A stretch of 64,000 nucleotides of DNA, taken from JASHPR01 sp963749145. GTDB lineage: Bacteria > Actinomycetota > Actinomycetes > Streptosporangiales > Streptosporangiaceae. The stretch is from contig CAVVLN010000004.1 of NCBI GenBank assembly GCA_963749145.1, positions 248,001 through 312,000 of the forward strand, written 5' to 3'. Shown here piece by piece: positions 17,796-26,488 of the stretch. The first letter of the stretch is position 1. Each line of letters starts with the position of its first letter. Below the pieces are notes generated by a model. It saw only the letters and a program-made list of their open reading frames with translations. It ran no database searches and was not told the DNA's origin. The position numbers were made by a program, and so were the translations under genes.

Positions 17796-19271
17796 ATGAC
17801 GATTCCCGGTCCAACGGTCGGGCCCGGCGCAGGAGCCGCAGAGGGAGGTGACCGGTCCTTGTCTGACACCGACGGGGAAATGGCCGACGTGGCCGGGGCC
17901 GCGGATCTGGGCGAGGATGAGCGGGCCGAACTGGAGCGCCTCCGCGCCGAGACGGCTGAGCTCGAACACCTCCGGGCTGAGGCGGCTGAAGTCGAACGTC
18001 TCCGGGCCGAGACTGCTCAGCTGCGCAGTCAGGAAACCAGACCGGTCCGCCGACACCGGATCTCCTGGCGGACTCCCGTCGCCATCGTGCTCATCGTGAT
18101 CGGCTGCGTGCTCGCCCCGCTGTCCGTGCTGGGCGTGTGGAGTGCCAATCAGATCTCTGACACCAACCGTTACATAGCCAACATCGAGCCACTGATCCAC
18201 AATCCGACGATCCAGAATGCCTTGACCGACAAGATCACCGTCGAGATCACCAGTCACCTCAACGTGGTCGGCTACACCAACCAGGCCGCCGCCCTGCTCA
18301 CCAGCAAGGGCCTGTCCCGCGTCGGCACGCTGCTCAAGTCGTTCGGCCCGTCGATCGCCGGCGCGGTCGCCGGATTTATTCACGGCCAGGTGCACAAGAT
18401 CATTACGAGCCCGCGGTTCGCCAACACCTGGATCCAGGTCAACACCGTCGCCCACCAGACGCTGGTGAACGCGCTGTCCGGTAAGAAAGGCGCGATCAGC
18501 GTCAGCAACGGCCAGGTCGTGATCGACCTCGCCCCGTTCATCAACATCGTCAAGCAGGACCTGGTCTCGCGCGGGTTCACGCTGATCAACAGCCTCCCGC
18601 CGATTCACCCGACGCTGGCCCTGTTCTCATCCCGGGACCTGGTCAAGGCGCAGACCCTCTACCGGCTGGTCAACTATCTCAAGTTCATATTGCCGATACT
18701 GGCGCTGCTCCTGATCGGCCTGGGGGTGTACATCGCCCGGGGCCACCGGCGCGCCCTGGTCGGAGCCGGGCTCGGCTTCGCCGCGTCCATGGCCGTTCTC
18801 GGTCTCGGCCTGGCCTTCTTCCGCACCATCTACCTGAACAGCGTGCCCCCGGCCGTGCTGCCCAGTGACGCCGCCGCCGCCATGTTCGACACGATTGTCC
18901 GGTTCATCAAGGAGGCGCTCCGTACCCTGCTCGTGGTCGGGCTCGTCGTCGCGATCGGCGCGTTCTTCAGCGGGCCGTCGACCACCGCGGTCCAGACCCG
19001 TAAGGGGTTCAGGTCGGGACTGGGCTGGATCCGGCACGGCGGCGAACGCGTAGGGGTGAGCACCGGACCGGTCGGCCGGTGGACCTACGCGCACCGCAAG
19101 GGGCTGCGCGCGGCGGCGGTGGCCCTGTTCGCCCTGTTGTTCGTGTTCTGGGGTCGTCCCACCGCCCTGGTCGTGGTGCTGCTCGCGGTCCTGCTGCTGG
19201 TGGTGCTGGGGCTGATCGAGCTCATCGGCCGACCGCCCGCCGCCCGGCCCGAGGTGGCCGGCCAGCCATGA
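17796..19271 (+). CDS. Integral membrane protein with N-terminal Leu/Glu coiled coil
   Basis: This 491-residue protein starts with a Gly/Asp-rich segment, then a repetitive coiled coil at about residues 45-80 (ERLRAETAELEHLRAEAAEV, with a 10-13 residue repeat). A membrane segment follows at about 90-115 (TPVAIVLIVIGCVLAPLSVL), then a ~180-residue extracytoplasmic region (SDTNRYIANIEPLIHNPTIQ). Four or five further membrane helices fill the C-terminal half. This architecture is common in actinomycetes and has no known function. Cytoplasmic coiled coil plus external domain suggests a structural or sensing role (inference). A TCACCC palindrome lies directly upstream. Confidence 0.75.
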   Translation: MTIPGPTVGPGAGAAEGGDRSLSDTDGEMADVAGAADLGEDERAELERLRAETAELEHLRAEAAEVERLRAETAQLRSQETRPVRRHRISWRTPVAIVLIVIGCVLAPLSVLGVWSANQISDTNRYIANIEPLIHNPTIQNALTDKITVEITSHLNVVGYTNQAAALLTSKGLSRVGTLLKSFGPSIAGAVAGFIHGQVHKIITSPRFANTWIQVNTVAHQTLVNALSGKKGAISVSNGQVVIDLAPFINIVKQDLVSRGFTLINSLPPIHPTLALFSSRDLVKAQTLYRLVNYLKFILPILALLLIGLGVYIARGHRRALVGAGLGFAASMAVLGLGLAFFRTIYLNSVPPAVLPSDAAAAMFDTIVRFIKEALRTLLVVGLVVAIGAFFSGPSTTAVQTRKGFRSGLGWIRHGGERVGVSTGPVGRWTYAHRKGLRAAAVALFALLFVFWGRPTALVVVLLAVLLLVVLGLIELIGRPPAARPEVAGQP

Positions 19272-19331
19272 CCGTGACCTCGTCCCTTTCGCCCGGGCCG
19301 GCCCGGCGCTCCGTTCACCGGTAGGCGGGCC

Positions 19332-19997
19332 GTGCTCATCCAGGCGGCCGGGCTGGCGCTGCTGGCCGCCTTGTCCCCGACGGCGCTGCTGGTCGCGGCC
19401 GTGTACCTCGGCTCGAGGCGGCCGCGGCTGGTCGCCGGGTTCTACCTGGCCGGCGCGGTGACCATGAGCGTGATCATGGGCGTGGTGCTGCTGGAGATCC
19501 TGCGCGGCGCCGACCTGAACCGCACCAACGAGCACGCTCCGCGCTACGGGCTGCGGCTCGGCCTCGGCATCCTGCTGCTGGCGGCGGCGCTGGTGGTCGC
19601 GAAGCGCAAGCCGCGGCCGCCCGACCCGCTGAACCCGCGTCAGGGGTTCGTGTCCCGGATGGTCGCCGACCCGGCACCGCTGAGCGCGTTCCTCGTCGGC
19701 CTGATCATCTTCGCGCCGGGCGTCACGTTCCTGGCCGCGCTCCAGGTGATCGCGACGTCGCGGGCCGACTTCGCGCTCACCGCCGTGGCCCTGATCGTGG
19801 TGGTGGTCATCAACGTGCTGCTGGTCTGGACCCCGATCGTGCTGCACATGGTCGCGCCGGACGTGACCACGCGCACGCTGACCGCGTTCAACGGCTGGCT
19901 GCGCGCCCACGGCCGGACCATCCTCATCGTGGTGCTCATCGTGGCCGGGCTGATCATGGTCGGCAACGGGATCTACGGCCTGGTTGCGGTCAAGTGA
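19332..19997 (+). CDS. GAP family (Sap-like) membrane protein
   Basis: The 221-residue product has six hydrophobic segments: QAAGLALLAALSPTALLVAA, GFYLAGAVTMSVIMGVVLL, then a basic loop with KRKPRPPDPLNP, and three more. The LSPTALLVAAVYL start and the central charged loop match the GAP family, which includes mycobacterial Sap proteins linked to glycolipid export. GTG 19332 follows GGCGGG. It lies 60 bp after the preceding gene on the same strand. A second GAP-like gene is at 24987. The cargo is unknown. Confidence 0.75.
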   Translation: MLIQAAGLALLAALSPTALLVAAVYLGSRRPRLVAGFYLAGAVTMSVIMGVVLLEILRGADLNRTNEHAPRYGLRLGLGILLLAAALVVAKRKPRPPDPLNPRQGFVSRMVADPAPLSAFLVGLIIFAPGVTFLAALQVIATSRADFALTAVALIVVVVINVLLVWTPIVLHMVAPDVTTRTLTAFNGWLRAHGRTILIVVLIVAGLIMVGNGIYGLVAVK

Positions 19998-20069
19998 CCC
20001 GGCTTCCGCGCGCCAGCCTCACCCGTCCCGGAGGATTCACATCCCCTCCCCAGGGCCATACTGAAAGTC

Positions 20070-20858
20070 GTGGACCCCCTTGACCGGCTGCGCACGGCCG
20101 GCCGGCGCATGACCGACCCGCTGGAGACGATGGCCCAGCGAGTCGCCGAGCGCGTGATCGACCTCATCGTGGACGTGCTGGACGTGAACGCGCTGGTCGA
20201 CCGCGTCGACGTGAACGCGGTGGCGCGGCGCGTCGACGTGAACGCGGTGGTGCAGCAGATCGACTTGAACGCGCTGGCGCGGGGCGTCGACCTGAACCCG
20301 CTGCTGCAGCAGATCGACCTGAACGCGCTGCTCGACCGCGTCGACATCGACGAGAAGGTGCTCCGCAAGGTCGACGTGAACGCGCTGCTCGATCAGGTCG
20401 ACATTGACGAGCACGTACTGCGGCAGGTCGACGTGAACGCGCTGCTCGATCAGGTCGACATTGACGAGCACGTGCTGCGGCAGGTCGACGTGAACGCGCT
20501 CCTCGACCGGGTGGACGTCAACCGCCTGCTGCAGCGCGTGGACGTGGCCGCCCTGCTGGACCGGGTCGACGTCAACGCGCTGCTGCAGCGCGTGGACGTG
20601 GCCCTCGTGCTGGACCGCGTCGACATCAACGGCCTGCTGCAGCGCGTCGACATGGACGCGCTGGTCGAGCAGACCGACCTGGGCGCGGTCATCGCCCGGT
20701 CGTCGGGGGGCGCGGCCAGCGAGGCCCTGGACGCGGCCCGCAGCCAGGCGGTCGGGCTCGACCAGTTCATCGACCGCTGGGTGCAGCGCGCCCTGCGGCG
20801 CAAGCACCCCCCGCCGTCGGCGCCGCGCGCCCTGCTGAACGGCCAGGTCGACCGGTGA
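20070..20858 (+). CDS. Nine-residue tandem-repeat protein (VDVNALLDR type)
   Basis: The 262-residue product is mostly a tandem repeat of nine residues (consensus VDVNALLDR or VDVNALLQR) from about residue 36 to 215, with some ten-residue units (VDIDEHVLRQ). The repeat at DNA level is clear from 20160 to 20690. Strand-like VDV followed by a short helix would build a solenoid or long amphipathic surface. The ends are non-repetitive: DRLRTAGRRMTDPLE at the start and a basic C-terminus (RALRRKHPP). GTG 20070 is used. The stop overlaps the start of the RDD membrane protein by four bases, so the two are translationally coupled. This fits a cytoplasmic or membrane-surface partner of the RDD protein. 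Function is unknown. Confidence 0.78.
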   Translation: MDPLDRLRTAGRRMTDPLETMAQRVAERVIDLIVDVLDVNALVDRVDVNAVARRVDVNAVVQQIDLNALARGVDLNPLLQQIDLNALLDRVDIDEKVLRKVDVNALLDQVDIDEHVLRQVDVNALLDQVDIDEHVLRQVDVNALLDRVDVNRLLQRVDVAALLDRVDVNALLQRVDVALVLDRVDINGLLQRVDMDALVEQTDLGAVIARSSGGAASEALDAARSQAVGLDQFIDRWVQRALRRKHPPPSAPRALLNGQVDR

Positions 20859-21418
20859 GTGCCCGCGCCCAGGCCGCCCTGTCGGTTACCTCGCAAGGGC
20901 ACTACGCCGGCTCGGTGTCGCGGTTCCTGGCTTATGCGATCGACCTCACGGTCAGCTCGGCCGCATTCGCGCTGGCGCTGGCGGCCATCTCGTATATCGC
21001 GAAGATCGTGGCCGGCCACCAGATCTCGTGGAACCGCAGCAACATCGTCGTCGCCATCATCTTCGTCGTCTGGCAGTTCGTCTACTTCGGCTACTCGTGG
21101 GCGGCAAGCGGCAAGACGCTCGGCATGGCCGCGCTCGGGGTGCGGGTGGTGCGGGCCGACGGCGAGCTCATCAACCCCTGGCGCGGTTACCTCCGGGCCC
21201 TGGTGTTCCCGCTCAGCTTCCTGCTGTTCGGCCTGGGCTTCCTCGGCATCCTGGTGCAGCGCGAGCACCGCGCGCTGCACGATCTGATCGCGGGCACCGC
21301 GGTCGTGTACGCCTGGGACGCCCGGGCCGCGCGCCTGCGGTTCCTGGCCCGCGAGGCGGAGCCGGCGGCCCGGCAACCATCCGCAGCGGGTGACGTCCCG
21401 GCCGTCCCTGGCCGGTAG
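20855..21418 (+). CDS. RDD family membrane protein
   Basis: A 187-residue membrane protein of the RDD type. It has the typical order: YAGSVSRFLAYAIDLTVSS (Arg and Asp in helix 1), a second helix, then KTLGMAALGVRVVRADG and a terminal helix with LHDLIAGTAVVY. The Arg-Asp pair and the LHD motif match the family signature. Members have been proposed to act in ion transport or as membrane anchors. GTG 20855 overlaps the stop of the repeat protein (GTGA), so both are made together. Confidence 0.85.
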   Translation: MSARAQAALSVTSQGHYAGSVSRFLAYAIDLTVSSAAFALALAAISYIAKIVAGHQISWNRSNIVVAIIFVVWQFVYFGYSWAASGKTLGMAALGVRVVRADGELINPWRGYLRALVFPLSFLLFGLGFLGILVQREHRALHDLIAGTAVVYAWDARAARLRFLAREAEPAARQPSAAGDVPAVPGR

Positions 21419-21471
21419 CTGTTGGCCGTCAGGTGTATTGCTCCACCCCATCGACGGAGAGGGAACCGATC

Positions 21472-21554
21472 ATGAACAGCCCAGCAAGGTGGACGTGAAC
21501 GACGCCACGAGGGACCTGCTGGCCGGGCTCGCGCTCAAGCTGCTGGCCAGCTGA
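21472..21554 (+). pseudogene. Small remnant ending in a VDVN-type segment
   Basis: ATG 21472 has a good ribosome site (GAGAGGGA) but stops after eight codons. In the +2 frame the sequence reads KVDVNDATRDLLAGLALK and stops at 21554. Joining the two by a shift would give a short peptide whose VDVN start recalls the nine-residue-repeat protein 600 bp upstream. It is either a broken copy of that gene's end or a chance ORF. Confidence 0.3.
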
Positions 21555-21637
21555 GCACCGCCGGAGAACCGCCCGCACCCCGGCCCGGGGCGCTCACCGC
21601 CGTCCCGGGGCTGACGTTGCGGTGCTGACGTTTCGGC

Positions 21638-22387
21638 TCAGTAACCGCCGCGACGGTCCGACGGGCGGAGCTCGGCCAGCGCCTGGCCGAACGCGACCAG
21701 GCGGCTGCGGACCACCTCAGCCTGCTCGGGGCCGGCGCCGCCGGGGGCCCGCTGGGCGTCCATCCCGGACCGGACCGCCTGCAGGGTGCCGAGCACGTCG
21801 TCGACCCGGGCCCGGTCGTCGTCGTCCACGGCCGACTCGCGCAGCGCGTACAGCTTCTGGGTGAAGTCGTCGGCCCGGCGCTGGATGTCGGCCCAGCGGG
21901 TCCCGCTGTCCGCGGCGGCCAGCGCGCCGGGCTGCTGGGCGACGCTCATCGCGTCGTACAGCGCCGATCCCTGCGCGTACGCGTCGACAGACTGCGACAG
22001 CCAGCCGCCGACGACCACGGAGCCCTTTCCGCCAGCCCGGCGGGCGACGACGATCAGCACGATGATGCCGATGATGACGACGACGCCGATGAGGATCCAC
22101 AGCCACAGCAGCGAGGAGGCGGTGCTGGCCGCCGGCGAAGCGGTGGGCTGGGCCGCGGAGGTGGGCGCCGCGGTGGTCGGGGGCACCGTTGTGGTCGGCG
22201 CGGACGTGGGCGCTGCGGTGGTCGGCGCGGACGTAGGCGCGCCGGTCGGCAGCGTCGGCACGCTGATGGACGTGCTCGGCCGAATGCTGCTGATCACGCT
22301 GCTGACGCCGCTGCCGCAGCCGACGGTCAGGAAGCCGGCGGCCGCCGCCGCCAGGCAGAAAGCCGCGATATGGATGACGCGCCGCAT
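21638..22387 (-). CDS. Membrane-anchored Pro/Thr-rich lipoprotein
   Basis: The 249-residue product starts MRRVIHIAAF with a signal peptide ending in LTVGC (Cys24), close to a lipobox. A Pro/Thr/Ser/Ala-rich region follows (residues 30-90, repeats of PTSAPTT), then a strong membrane helix at 92-114 and a soluble helical domain (SVDAYAQGSALYDAMSVAQQ, then acidic ESAVDDDDRARVDDVLG). A signal peptide plus an internal helix means the C-terminal domain may be cytoplasmic. ATG 22387 follows AGGGAAA. No family is recognised. Confidence 0.7.
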   Translation of the reverse strand: MRRVIHIAAFCLAAAAAGFLTVGCGSGVSSVISSIRPSTSISVPTLPTGAPTSAPTTAAPTSAPTTTVPPTTAAPTSAAQPTASPAASTASSLLWLWILIGVVVIIGIIVLIVVARRAGGKGSVVVGGWLSQSVDAYAQGSALYDAMSVAQQPGALAAADSGTRWADIQRRADDFTQKLYALRESAVDDDDRARVDDVLGTLQAVRSGMDAQRAPGGAGPEQAEVVRSRLVAFGQALAELRPSDRRGGY

Positions 22388-22512
22388 GCCCGGTTTCCCT
22401 GGTGGCGTTCGCGTGACGGAAAGCGATGAGGACCGGCCCATCACACCAGGATCGGCCGGCGCCATGGCCGTGGCTTCACCCGTGCCGGGGGAGCTTGCCG
22501 CGGTCGGGCGGC

Positions 22513-22774
22513 TCAGGCGGCCCGGCGGATCAGCCTGCGCTCGGGCAGCGGCCTCGCCCGGGCCACGCCCGGCGACCCGCCCGGGTGCGCTCCGCCCGCC
22601 TGCGCCCCGCCCGCCTGCGCCCCGGCCAGCGCGACCAGCACGAACGGCGTCGCAATCCCCGTCGTTGAGCCCGCTCTCGACGTTGACCAGCCGGCGGATC
22701 CGGGCCGGGAGGGCCGGATTGACCATCATGCCCGCGCCCAGGGCCGCGTCGGCCGCCAGGTCGGACGTGCTCAT
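22513..22774 (-). pseudogene. Cation:proton antiporter fragment, frameshifted
   Basis: Reading from ATG 22774, the sequence DAALGAGMMVNPALPARIRR then LVNVESGLNDG matches the core of NhaP/CPA1 antiporters (membrane-embedded acidic DAALG and the ESGLNDG motif). One base too many then breaks the frame near 22655. The next frame continues the family sequence (IATPFVLVALAG) before a Gly-rich tail and a stop at 22513. The ~130 residues before DAALG and most of the C-terminus are absent, so this is a gene remnant even if the shift is an error. A GGGGGGTGG sits before the ATG. Confidence 0.75.
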
Positions 22775-22799
22775 CGGGCCACCCCCCAGAAGATCGTTA

Positions 22800-22816
22800 T
22801 CACCCAGATCGGGTGA
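22800..22816. promoter_or_regulatory. Inverted repeat TCACCC-N5-GGGTGA
   Basis: A perfect six-base inverted repeat with a five-base spacer, preceded by TTA, lies 69 bp upstream of the HdeD-type gene. It has the same arms and spacer as the repeat at 17738. It also lies just upstream of the antiporter remnant on the other strand, so it could have served both directions. Confidence 0.6.
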
Positions 22817-22884
22817 CGACACACGCGGCCGGGGAAACGAGCATCGGCAGCAGCAGCATGAGACAGCGCCAATAAGGAGCGGCA

Positions 22885-23475
22885 ATGGTTTCCAACGGAT
22901 ACGACGCGGAGCCATCACCGGTAGGAACGCTAGCCGCCTCGTGGCCGACCGCCTTGGTGCTGGGCGCACTGACCCTGATCCTCGGGATCGTGCTGAGCTT
23001 CAAACCGACCGGCTCGCTGAACGTGGTCGCGGTCCTGCTCGGCATCCTGATGCTGCTGTCCGGGGTCTTCCACCTGGTCCGGGTGTTCGACCCGAGAGAA
23101 TCGCACCGGGTCTGGCTCGGCATCACCGGCCTGCTGTTCATCGTTATTGGCGTGATCCTGATCCGGCACCTGCACCTGACCCGGTCGATCATTGGCCTGG
23201 TGATCGGCATCACCTGGGTCGTCCAGGGACTGACGGCGCTCATCGGCGGGCTCTCCGGCGGCACCCGGGAGGGCCGGGGCTGGTGGATAGCCTTCGGGTT
23301 GGTGAGCCTGGTCGCCGGCATCGTCGTCGTGGCCACCCCGGAGTCCTCGCTCACCGTCCTCGTCGTCCTGCTCGGCATCTGGTTCATCGTCATGGGTATC
23401 TTCGAGATCATCGGCGCGCTGATCGTCCGCCACGTGCTCCATGCCGAGGCACCCAGGGAAATGACCAATGCCTAG
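22885..23475 (+). CDS. HdeD family (DUF308) membrane protein
   Basis: The 196-residue product has six membrane helices in three short hairpins (TALVLGALTLILGIVLSF, VVAVLLGILMLLSGVFHLV, and so on), the pattern of HdeD/DUF308 proteins. E. coli HdeD is linked to acid resistance at high cell density; actinobacterial roles are not established. AAGGAG precedes ATG 22885. The DUF2252 gene begins 27 bp downstream, so they probably form an operon controlled by the TCACCC palindrome upstream. Confidence 0.85.
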   Translation: MVSNGYDAEPSPVGTLAASWPTALVLGALTLILGIVLSFKPTGSLNVVAVLLGILMLLSGVFHLVRVFDPRESHRVWLGITGLLFIVIGVILIRHLHLTRSIIGLVIGITWVVQGLTALIGGLSGGTREGRGWWIAFGLVSLVAGIVVVATPESSLTVLVVLLGIWFIVMGIFEIIGALIVRHVLHAEAPREMTNA

Positions 23476-23502
23476 CCAGCCTCGGACCGAAAGGAGCCGA
23501 CC

Positions 23503-24957
23503 ATGACCGACCTGACGACCGCCCCGCCGCGGCGGGGCACGCGGTATCAGCTGGACCCGGCGCTCGGGCTGACCCCGGCCGAGCGCGCCGTCCGGGGCAA
23601 GGAGGCGCGGGCCGAGGTGCCCCGGGACAGCCACGCGGAGTTCGACCCCGGGCCGGACCGGCCCGACCCGATCGCCCTGCTCGAGGAGCAGGGCACCACC
23701 CGGGTGCCCGACCTGGTCCCGGTCCGCTACGGCCGGATGATGGTCTCCCCGTTCACCTACTACCGCGGCGCGGCGCTGCCGATGGCCAGCGACCTGGCCA
23801 CCACCCCGGCCTCCGGCCTGGCCGTGCAGGCCTGCGGCGACGCCCACCTGTCCAACTTCGGCATCTTCGGCTCGGCCGAGCGCCGCCTGATGTTCGACGT
23901 CAACGACTTCGACGAGACCCTGCCCGGCCCCTGGGAATGGGACGTCAAGCGCCTGGCGGCCAGCCTCGAGGTCGCCGCCCGCGGCAACGAGTTCCCGGCC
24001 AAGCAGCGGCGCGCGATCGTGACGGCCGCGGTCACCCGGTACCGGGAGGCGATGCGCGCATTCGCCGGGATGACCAACCTGGACGTCTGGTACGCGCACG
24101 CGGACATGGACCAGCTGCGCAAGCAGTTCGAATCCCGGCTGCAGCCGCGGCAGCGCAAGACCGTGGCGAAAGGCCTGGCCAAGGCGCGCACCCGGGACAG
24201 CATGCAGGAAGTGGCCAAGCTGACCCGGGTCGTCGACGGCCGCCCGCGGATCATCTCCGACCCGCCGTTGCTGGTTCCCATTGACGAACTGATGCCGAAA
24301 CATACCACCCGGACGGCCCTCGTGGAGGAGTTCACCGGCCTGATCGGCAAGTACCGGCGGACGCTGGAGACCGACCGCCGGTTCCTGCTCGAGCAGTACG
24401 AGTTCGCCGACATGGCCCGCAAGGTGGTCGGGGTGGGCAGCGTCGGGACCCGCTGCTGGATCGTGCTGATGCTCGGCCGCGACACCGCTGACCCGCTGTT
24501 CTTGCAGGTGAAGGAGGCCGAGGCGTCGGTTCTCAGCCGGTTCGCCGGGGCCAGCAAGTACACCAACCAGGGCCAGCGGGTGGTCGCCGGCCAGCGGCTG
24601 ATGCAGGCATCCAGCGACATCTTCCTAGGCTGGCAGCGGATCGAAGCCGGCCTGGACGGGCTGCAACGTGACTTCTACGTGCGCCAGCTGCGGGACTGGA
24701 AGTTCTCCCTCGACATCGAGAACATCCTGCCGTCCGGCATGCGGCTGTACGGCGAGTTGTGCGGCTGGACGCTGGCCCGCGCGCATGCCCGCTCCGGCGA
24801 CCGGATCGCGATCGCGTCCTACCTCGGCGGCTCCGATGTCTTCGACCAGGCCGTCGCCCGGTTCGCGGTCACCTACGCCGATCAGAACGAGCGCGACCAC
24901 CAGGCGCTGGTCCACGCCGTGACGTCGGGGCGGCTGACCGCCGAGCGCGGGCTGTGA
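23503..24957 (+). CDS. DUF2252 domain protein
   Basis: The 484-residue protein spans the whole DUF2252 domain. FTYYRGAALPMASDL and QACGDAHLSNFGIFGS (near residue 110) followed by FDVNDFDETLPGPWEWDVKR are the signature blocks. The GDxHxxNF and DxND-type residues resemble those of aminoglycoside phosphotransferase-like kinases, so ATP-dependent phosphorylation of a small molecule is a reasonable guess, but no reaction is established. AAAGGAG precedes ATG 23503. It is probably co-transcribed with the HdeD gene and followed by a GAP membrane protein. Confidence 0.88.
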   Translation: MTDLTTAPPRRGTRYQLDPALGLTPAERAVRGKEARAEVPRDSHAEFDPGPDRPDPIALLEEQGTTRVPDLVPVRYGRMMVSPFTYYRGAALPMASDLATTPASGLAVQACGDAHLSNFGIFGSAERRLMFDVNDFDETLPGPWEWDVKRLAASLEVAARGNEFPAKQRRAIVTAAVTRYREAMRAFAGMTNLDVWYAHADMDQLRKQFESRLQPRQRKTVAKGLAKARTRDSMQEVAKLTRVVDGRPRIISDPPLLVPIDELMPKHTTRTALVEEFTGLIGKYRRTLETDRRFLLEQYEFADMARKVVGVGSVGTRCWIVLMLGRDTADPLFLQVKEAEASVLSRFAGASKYTNQGQRVVAGQRLMQASSDIFLGWQRIEAGLDGLQRDFYVRQLRDWKFSLDIENILPSGMRLYGELCGWTLARAHARSGDRIAIASYLGGSDVFDQAVARFAVTYADQNERDHQALVHAVTSGRLTAERGL

Positions 24958-24986
24958 CACCCGCCTAGCGCGGGCGGTGGCCCGCG

Positions 24987-25631
24987 GTGGTAGCCGACCT
25001 GCTGCTCATCGGCCTCGGGATCACGCTCGAGCCGTTTCCTATCACCGCCTTCATCCTGCTGCTCGGGGCGGAGAAGGGGGTCAGGAAGGGCCTGGCGTTC
25101 ATCCTGGGCTGGCTGGCCTGCCTGGTCGTGGTCATCGCCGCGGTCCTGCTGACCACCGGCGGCAGGCCCCCGGCCTCGAATACCGGCGGGTCGACCGCGG
25201 TCCTGGCCGTCAAGCTGACGCTGGGCCTGGTGCTGATCCTGCTCGCCGTGCGGCGGTGGCGCCGCATCGGCCGCCCGCGCCAGCCGCCGACGTGGATGGC
25301 CCGGCTGGACCACCTGTCGCTGTGGGCCGCCGCCGGGCTGGCCGCCTTCCTGCAGCCCTGGACGCTGGTCGCGGCCGGGGCCGCGACCGTCGCCTCGGCC
25401 AAGCTCTCGACCGCGGGCGACTACCTGACGCTGGTGGCGTTCTGCCTGCTGGCCAGCGCCAGCTTCCTGTACCTGGAGCTGTTCGCCACCTTCACGCCCG
25501 CCGCGGCGGCGCAGCGGCTGCGCCGACTGCGCACCTGGCTGGACACCCACACCGACCAGGTGCTCGTCGTGGTGTTCCTGCTGCTGGGCTTCTGGCTGGC
25601 GGGCAAGAGCATTTACCTCCTGGCCAGCTGA
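24987..25631 (+). CDS. GAP family membrane protein
   Basis: A 214-residue membrane protein with six helices, starting VVADLLLIGLGITLEPFPIT at GTG 24987. The organisation (three helices, a basic loop RRWRRIGRPRQ, three helices) matches the GAP family. It is a diverged relative of the protein at 19332. It starts 29 bp after the DUF2252 gene and is probably in the same operon. Cargo and function are unknown. Confidence 0.75.
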   Translation: MVADLLLIGLGITLEPFPITAFILLLGAEKGVRKGLAFILGWLACLVVVIAAVLLTTGGRPPASNTGGSTAVLAVKLTLGLVLILLAVRRWRRIGRPRQPPTWMARLDHLSLWAAAGLAAFLQPWTLVAAGAATVASAKLSTAGDYLTLVAFCLLASASFLYLELFATFTPAAAAQRLRRLRTWLDTHTDQVLVVVFLLLGFWLAGKSIYLLAS

Positions 25632-25668
25632 CCTTTACCGCCAATTCACCCGTCGTCGCCCGGCGGGG

Positions 25669-25836
25669 TCAGGCCCGGCGGTAGCGCGACGGCAGGATCG
25701 CGCCGATGAGCCACAGGACCGGGAAGATGAACCCGATCAGCCCGAGGATCCAGTGCCCCTTGCGGAAGCTCATCACGGCCAGCGTGAGCATCAGCACCAG
25801 GTACAGGATGCCCAGTCCGAAGTACCAACCTGTCAT
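25669..25836 (-). CDS. Small two-helix membrane protein
   Basis: The 55-residue product (starts MTGWYFGLGILYLVLML) has two membrane helices separated by a short basic turn (SFRKGHWI), ending RYRRA. It looks like the many small PLDc_N/DUF-type membrane hairpins of actinobacteria. It converges with the GAP gene. Codon use is normal for the genome. No function can be assigned. Confidence 0.65.
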   Translation of the reverse strand: MTGWYFGLGILYLVLMLTLAVMSFRKGHWILGLIGFIFPVLWLIGAILPSRYRRA

Positions 25837-25927
25837 GGGAATCAACATCCGTCCGTGTCATGACGGCCCGCCGGGCCGGGCCCCCGATGGGCCCGGCCCG
25901 GCGGCCGCCGGCCTAGCATGCTGAGCC

Positions 25928-26422
25928 TTACGCGGCGCTCCCGCCATGCAGGGCGTCCTGGAGTTCCTTCTCGCCCTCCTTGGACAGGGAGGTCTTCAGC
26001 ACGGTGCCGCCGTACTTGCTCATCGCCTCGACGGCCTTGTCCGGGGTCACCTTCTCCACCATCAGGAACAGCGCCGAGGTGCCCGGCTGCAGCATGCCGC
26101 GGACCTGCTCCTGGAACTGCGCGTCAATACCGGACTTGGTGATCTTGCCCATCAGGGCGCCCATCCCCGCCCCGATGGCTATCCCGAAGACCGGGACGAA
26201 GAACAGCACGCCGAACAGCAGGCCCCAGAACATGCCCCAGGTCGCCCCGCGGCCGACCAGGTGGTGATGGGTGTGCACGTGATAGTCGCCCTTGGCGTCC
26301 CGCACGATCACGGCGATCGCGTCAGGCTCGATGATGAGGTCCCGGGCAAGCTGCCGCGCCTCGTCGGCCGCGGCCTCGGCGGTGGTCTCATCGGGATATC
26401 CGATAGCGATCAGATCAGACAT
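25928..26422 (-). CDS. DUF1269 family protein
   Basis: The 164-residue product begins MSDLIAIGYPDETTAEAAAD and has the DUF1269 layout: an N-terminal ferredoxin-like half, a Gly-rich hydrophobic hairpin at about residues 58-95 (WGMFWGLLFGVLFFVPVF), and a C-terminal half (TSALFLMVEKVTPDKAVEAM). A longer frame opens at GTG 26470, but ATG 26422 is chosen because GGAAGGAGAA lies in front of it. The glycine-rich hairpin resembles glycine-zipper membrane proteins. A TTATCACCC element lies 78-97 bp upstream. DUF1269 genes are often stress-induced in actinobacteria, but the role is unknown. Confidence 0.82.
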   Translation of the reverse strand: MSDLIAIGYPDETTAEAAADEARQLARDLIIEPDAIAVIVRDAKGDYHVHTHHHLVGRGATWGMFWGLLFGVLFFVPVFGIAIGAGMGALMGKITKSGIDAQFQEQVRGMLQPGTSALFLMVEKVTPDKAVEAMSKYGGTVLKTSLSKEGEKELQDALHGGSAA

Positions 26423-26488
26423 TGCGCCCACTTCTCCTTCCGCTGGTAGTTCATGGGCCCAGTCCACCAAGGCCCGGCGCGCCGCGCC

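Noticed and set aside
19268..19324. 18-codon ORF overlapping the stop of the coiled-coil membrane protein (ATGA)
   Set aside because: Too short, Ser/Pro/Arg-rich, no conservation evidence; overlap alone is weak.
21786..24284. 832-codon plus-strand open frame across the lipoprotein, HdeD and DUF2252 genes
   Set aside because: Crosses three better-supported genes and has shadow composition.
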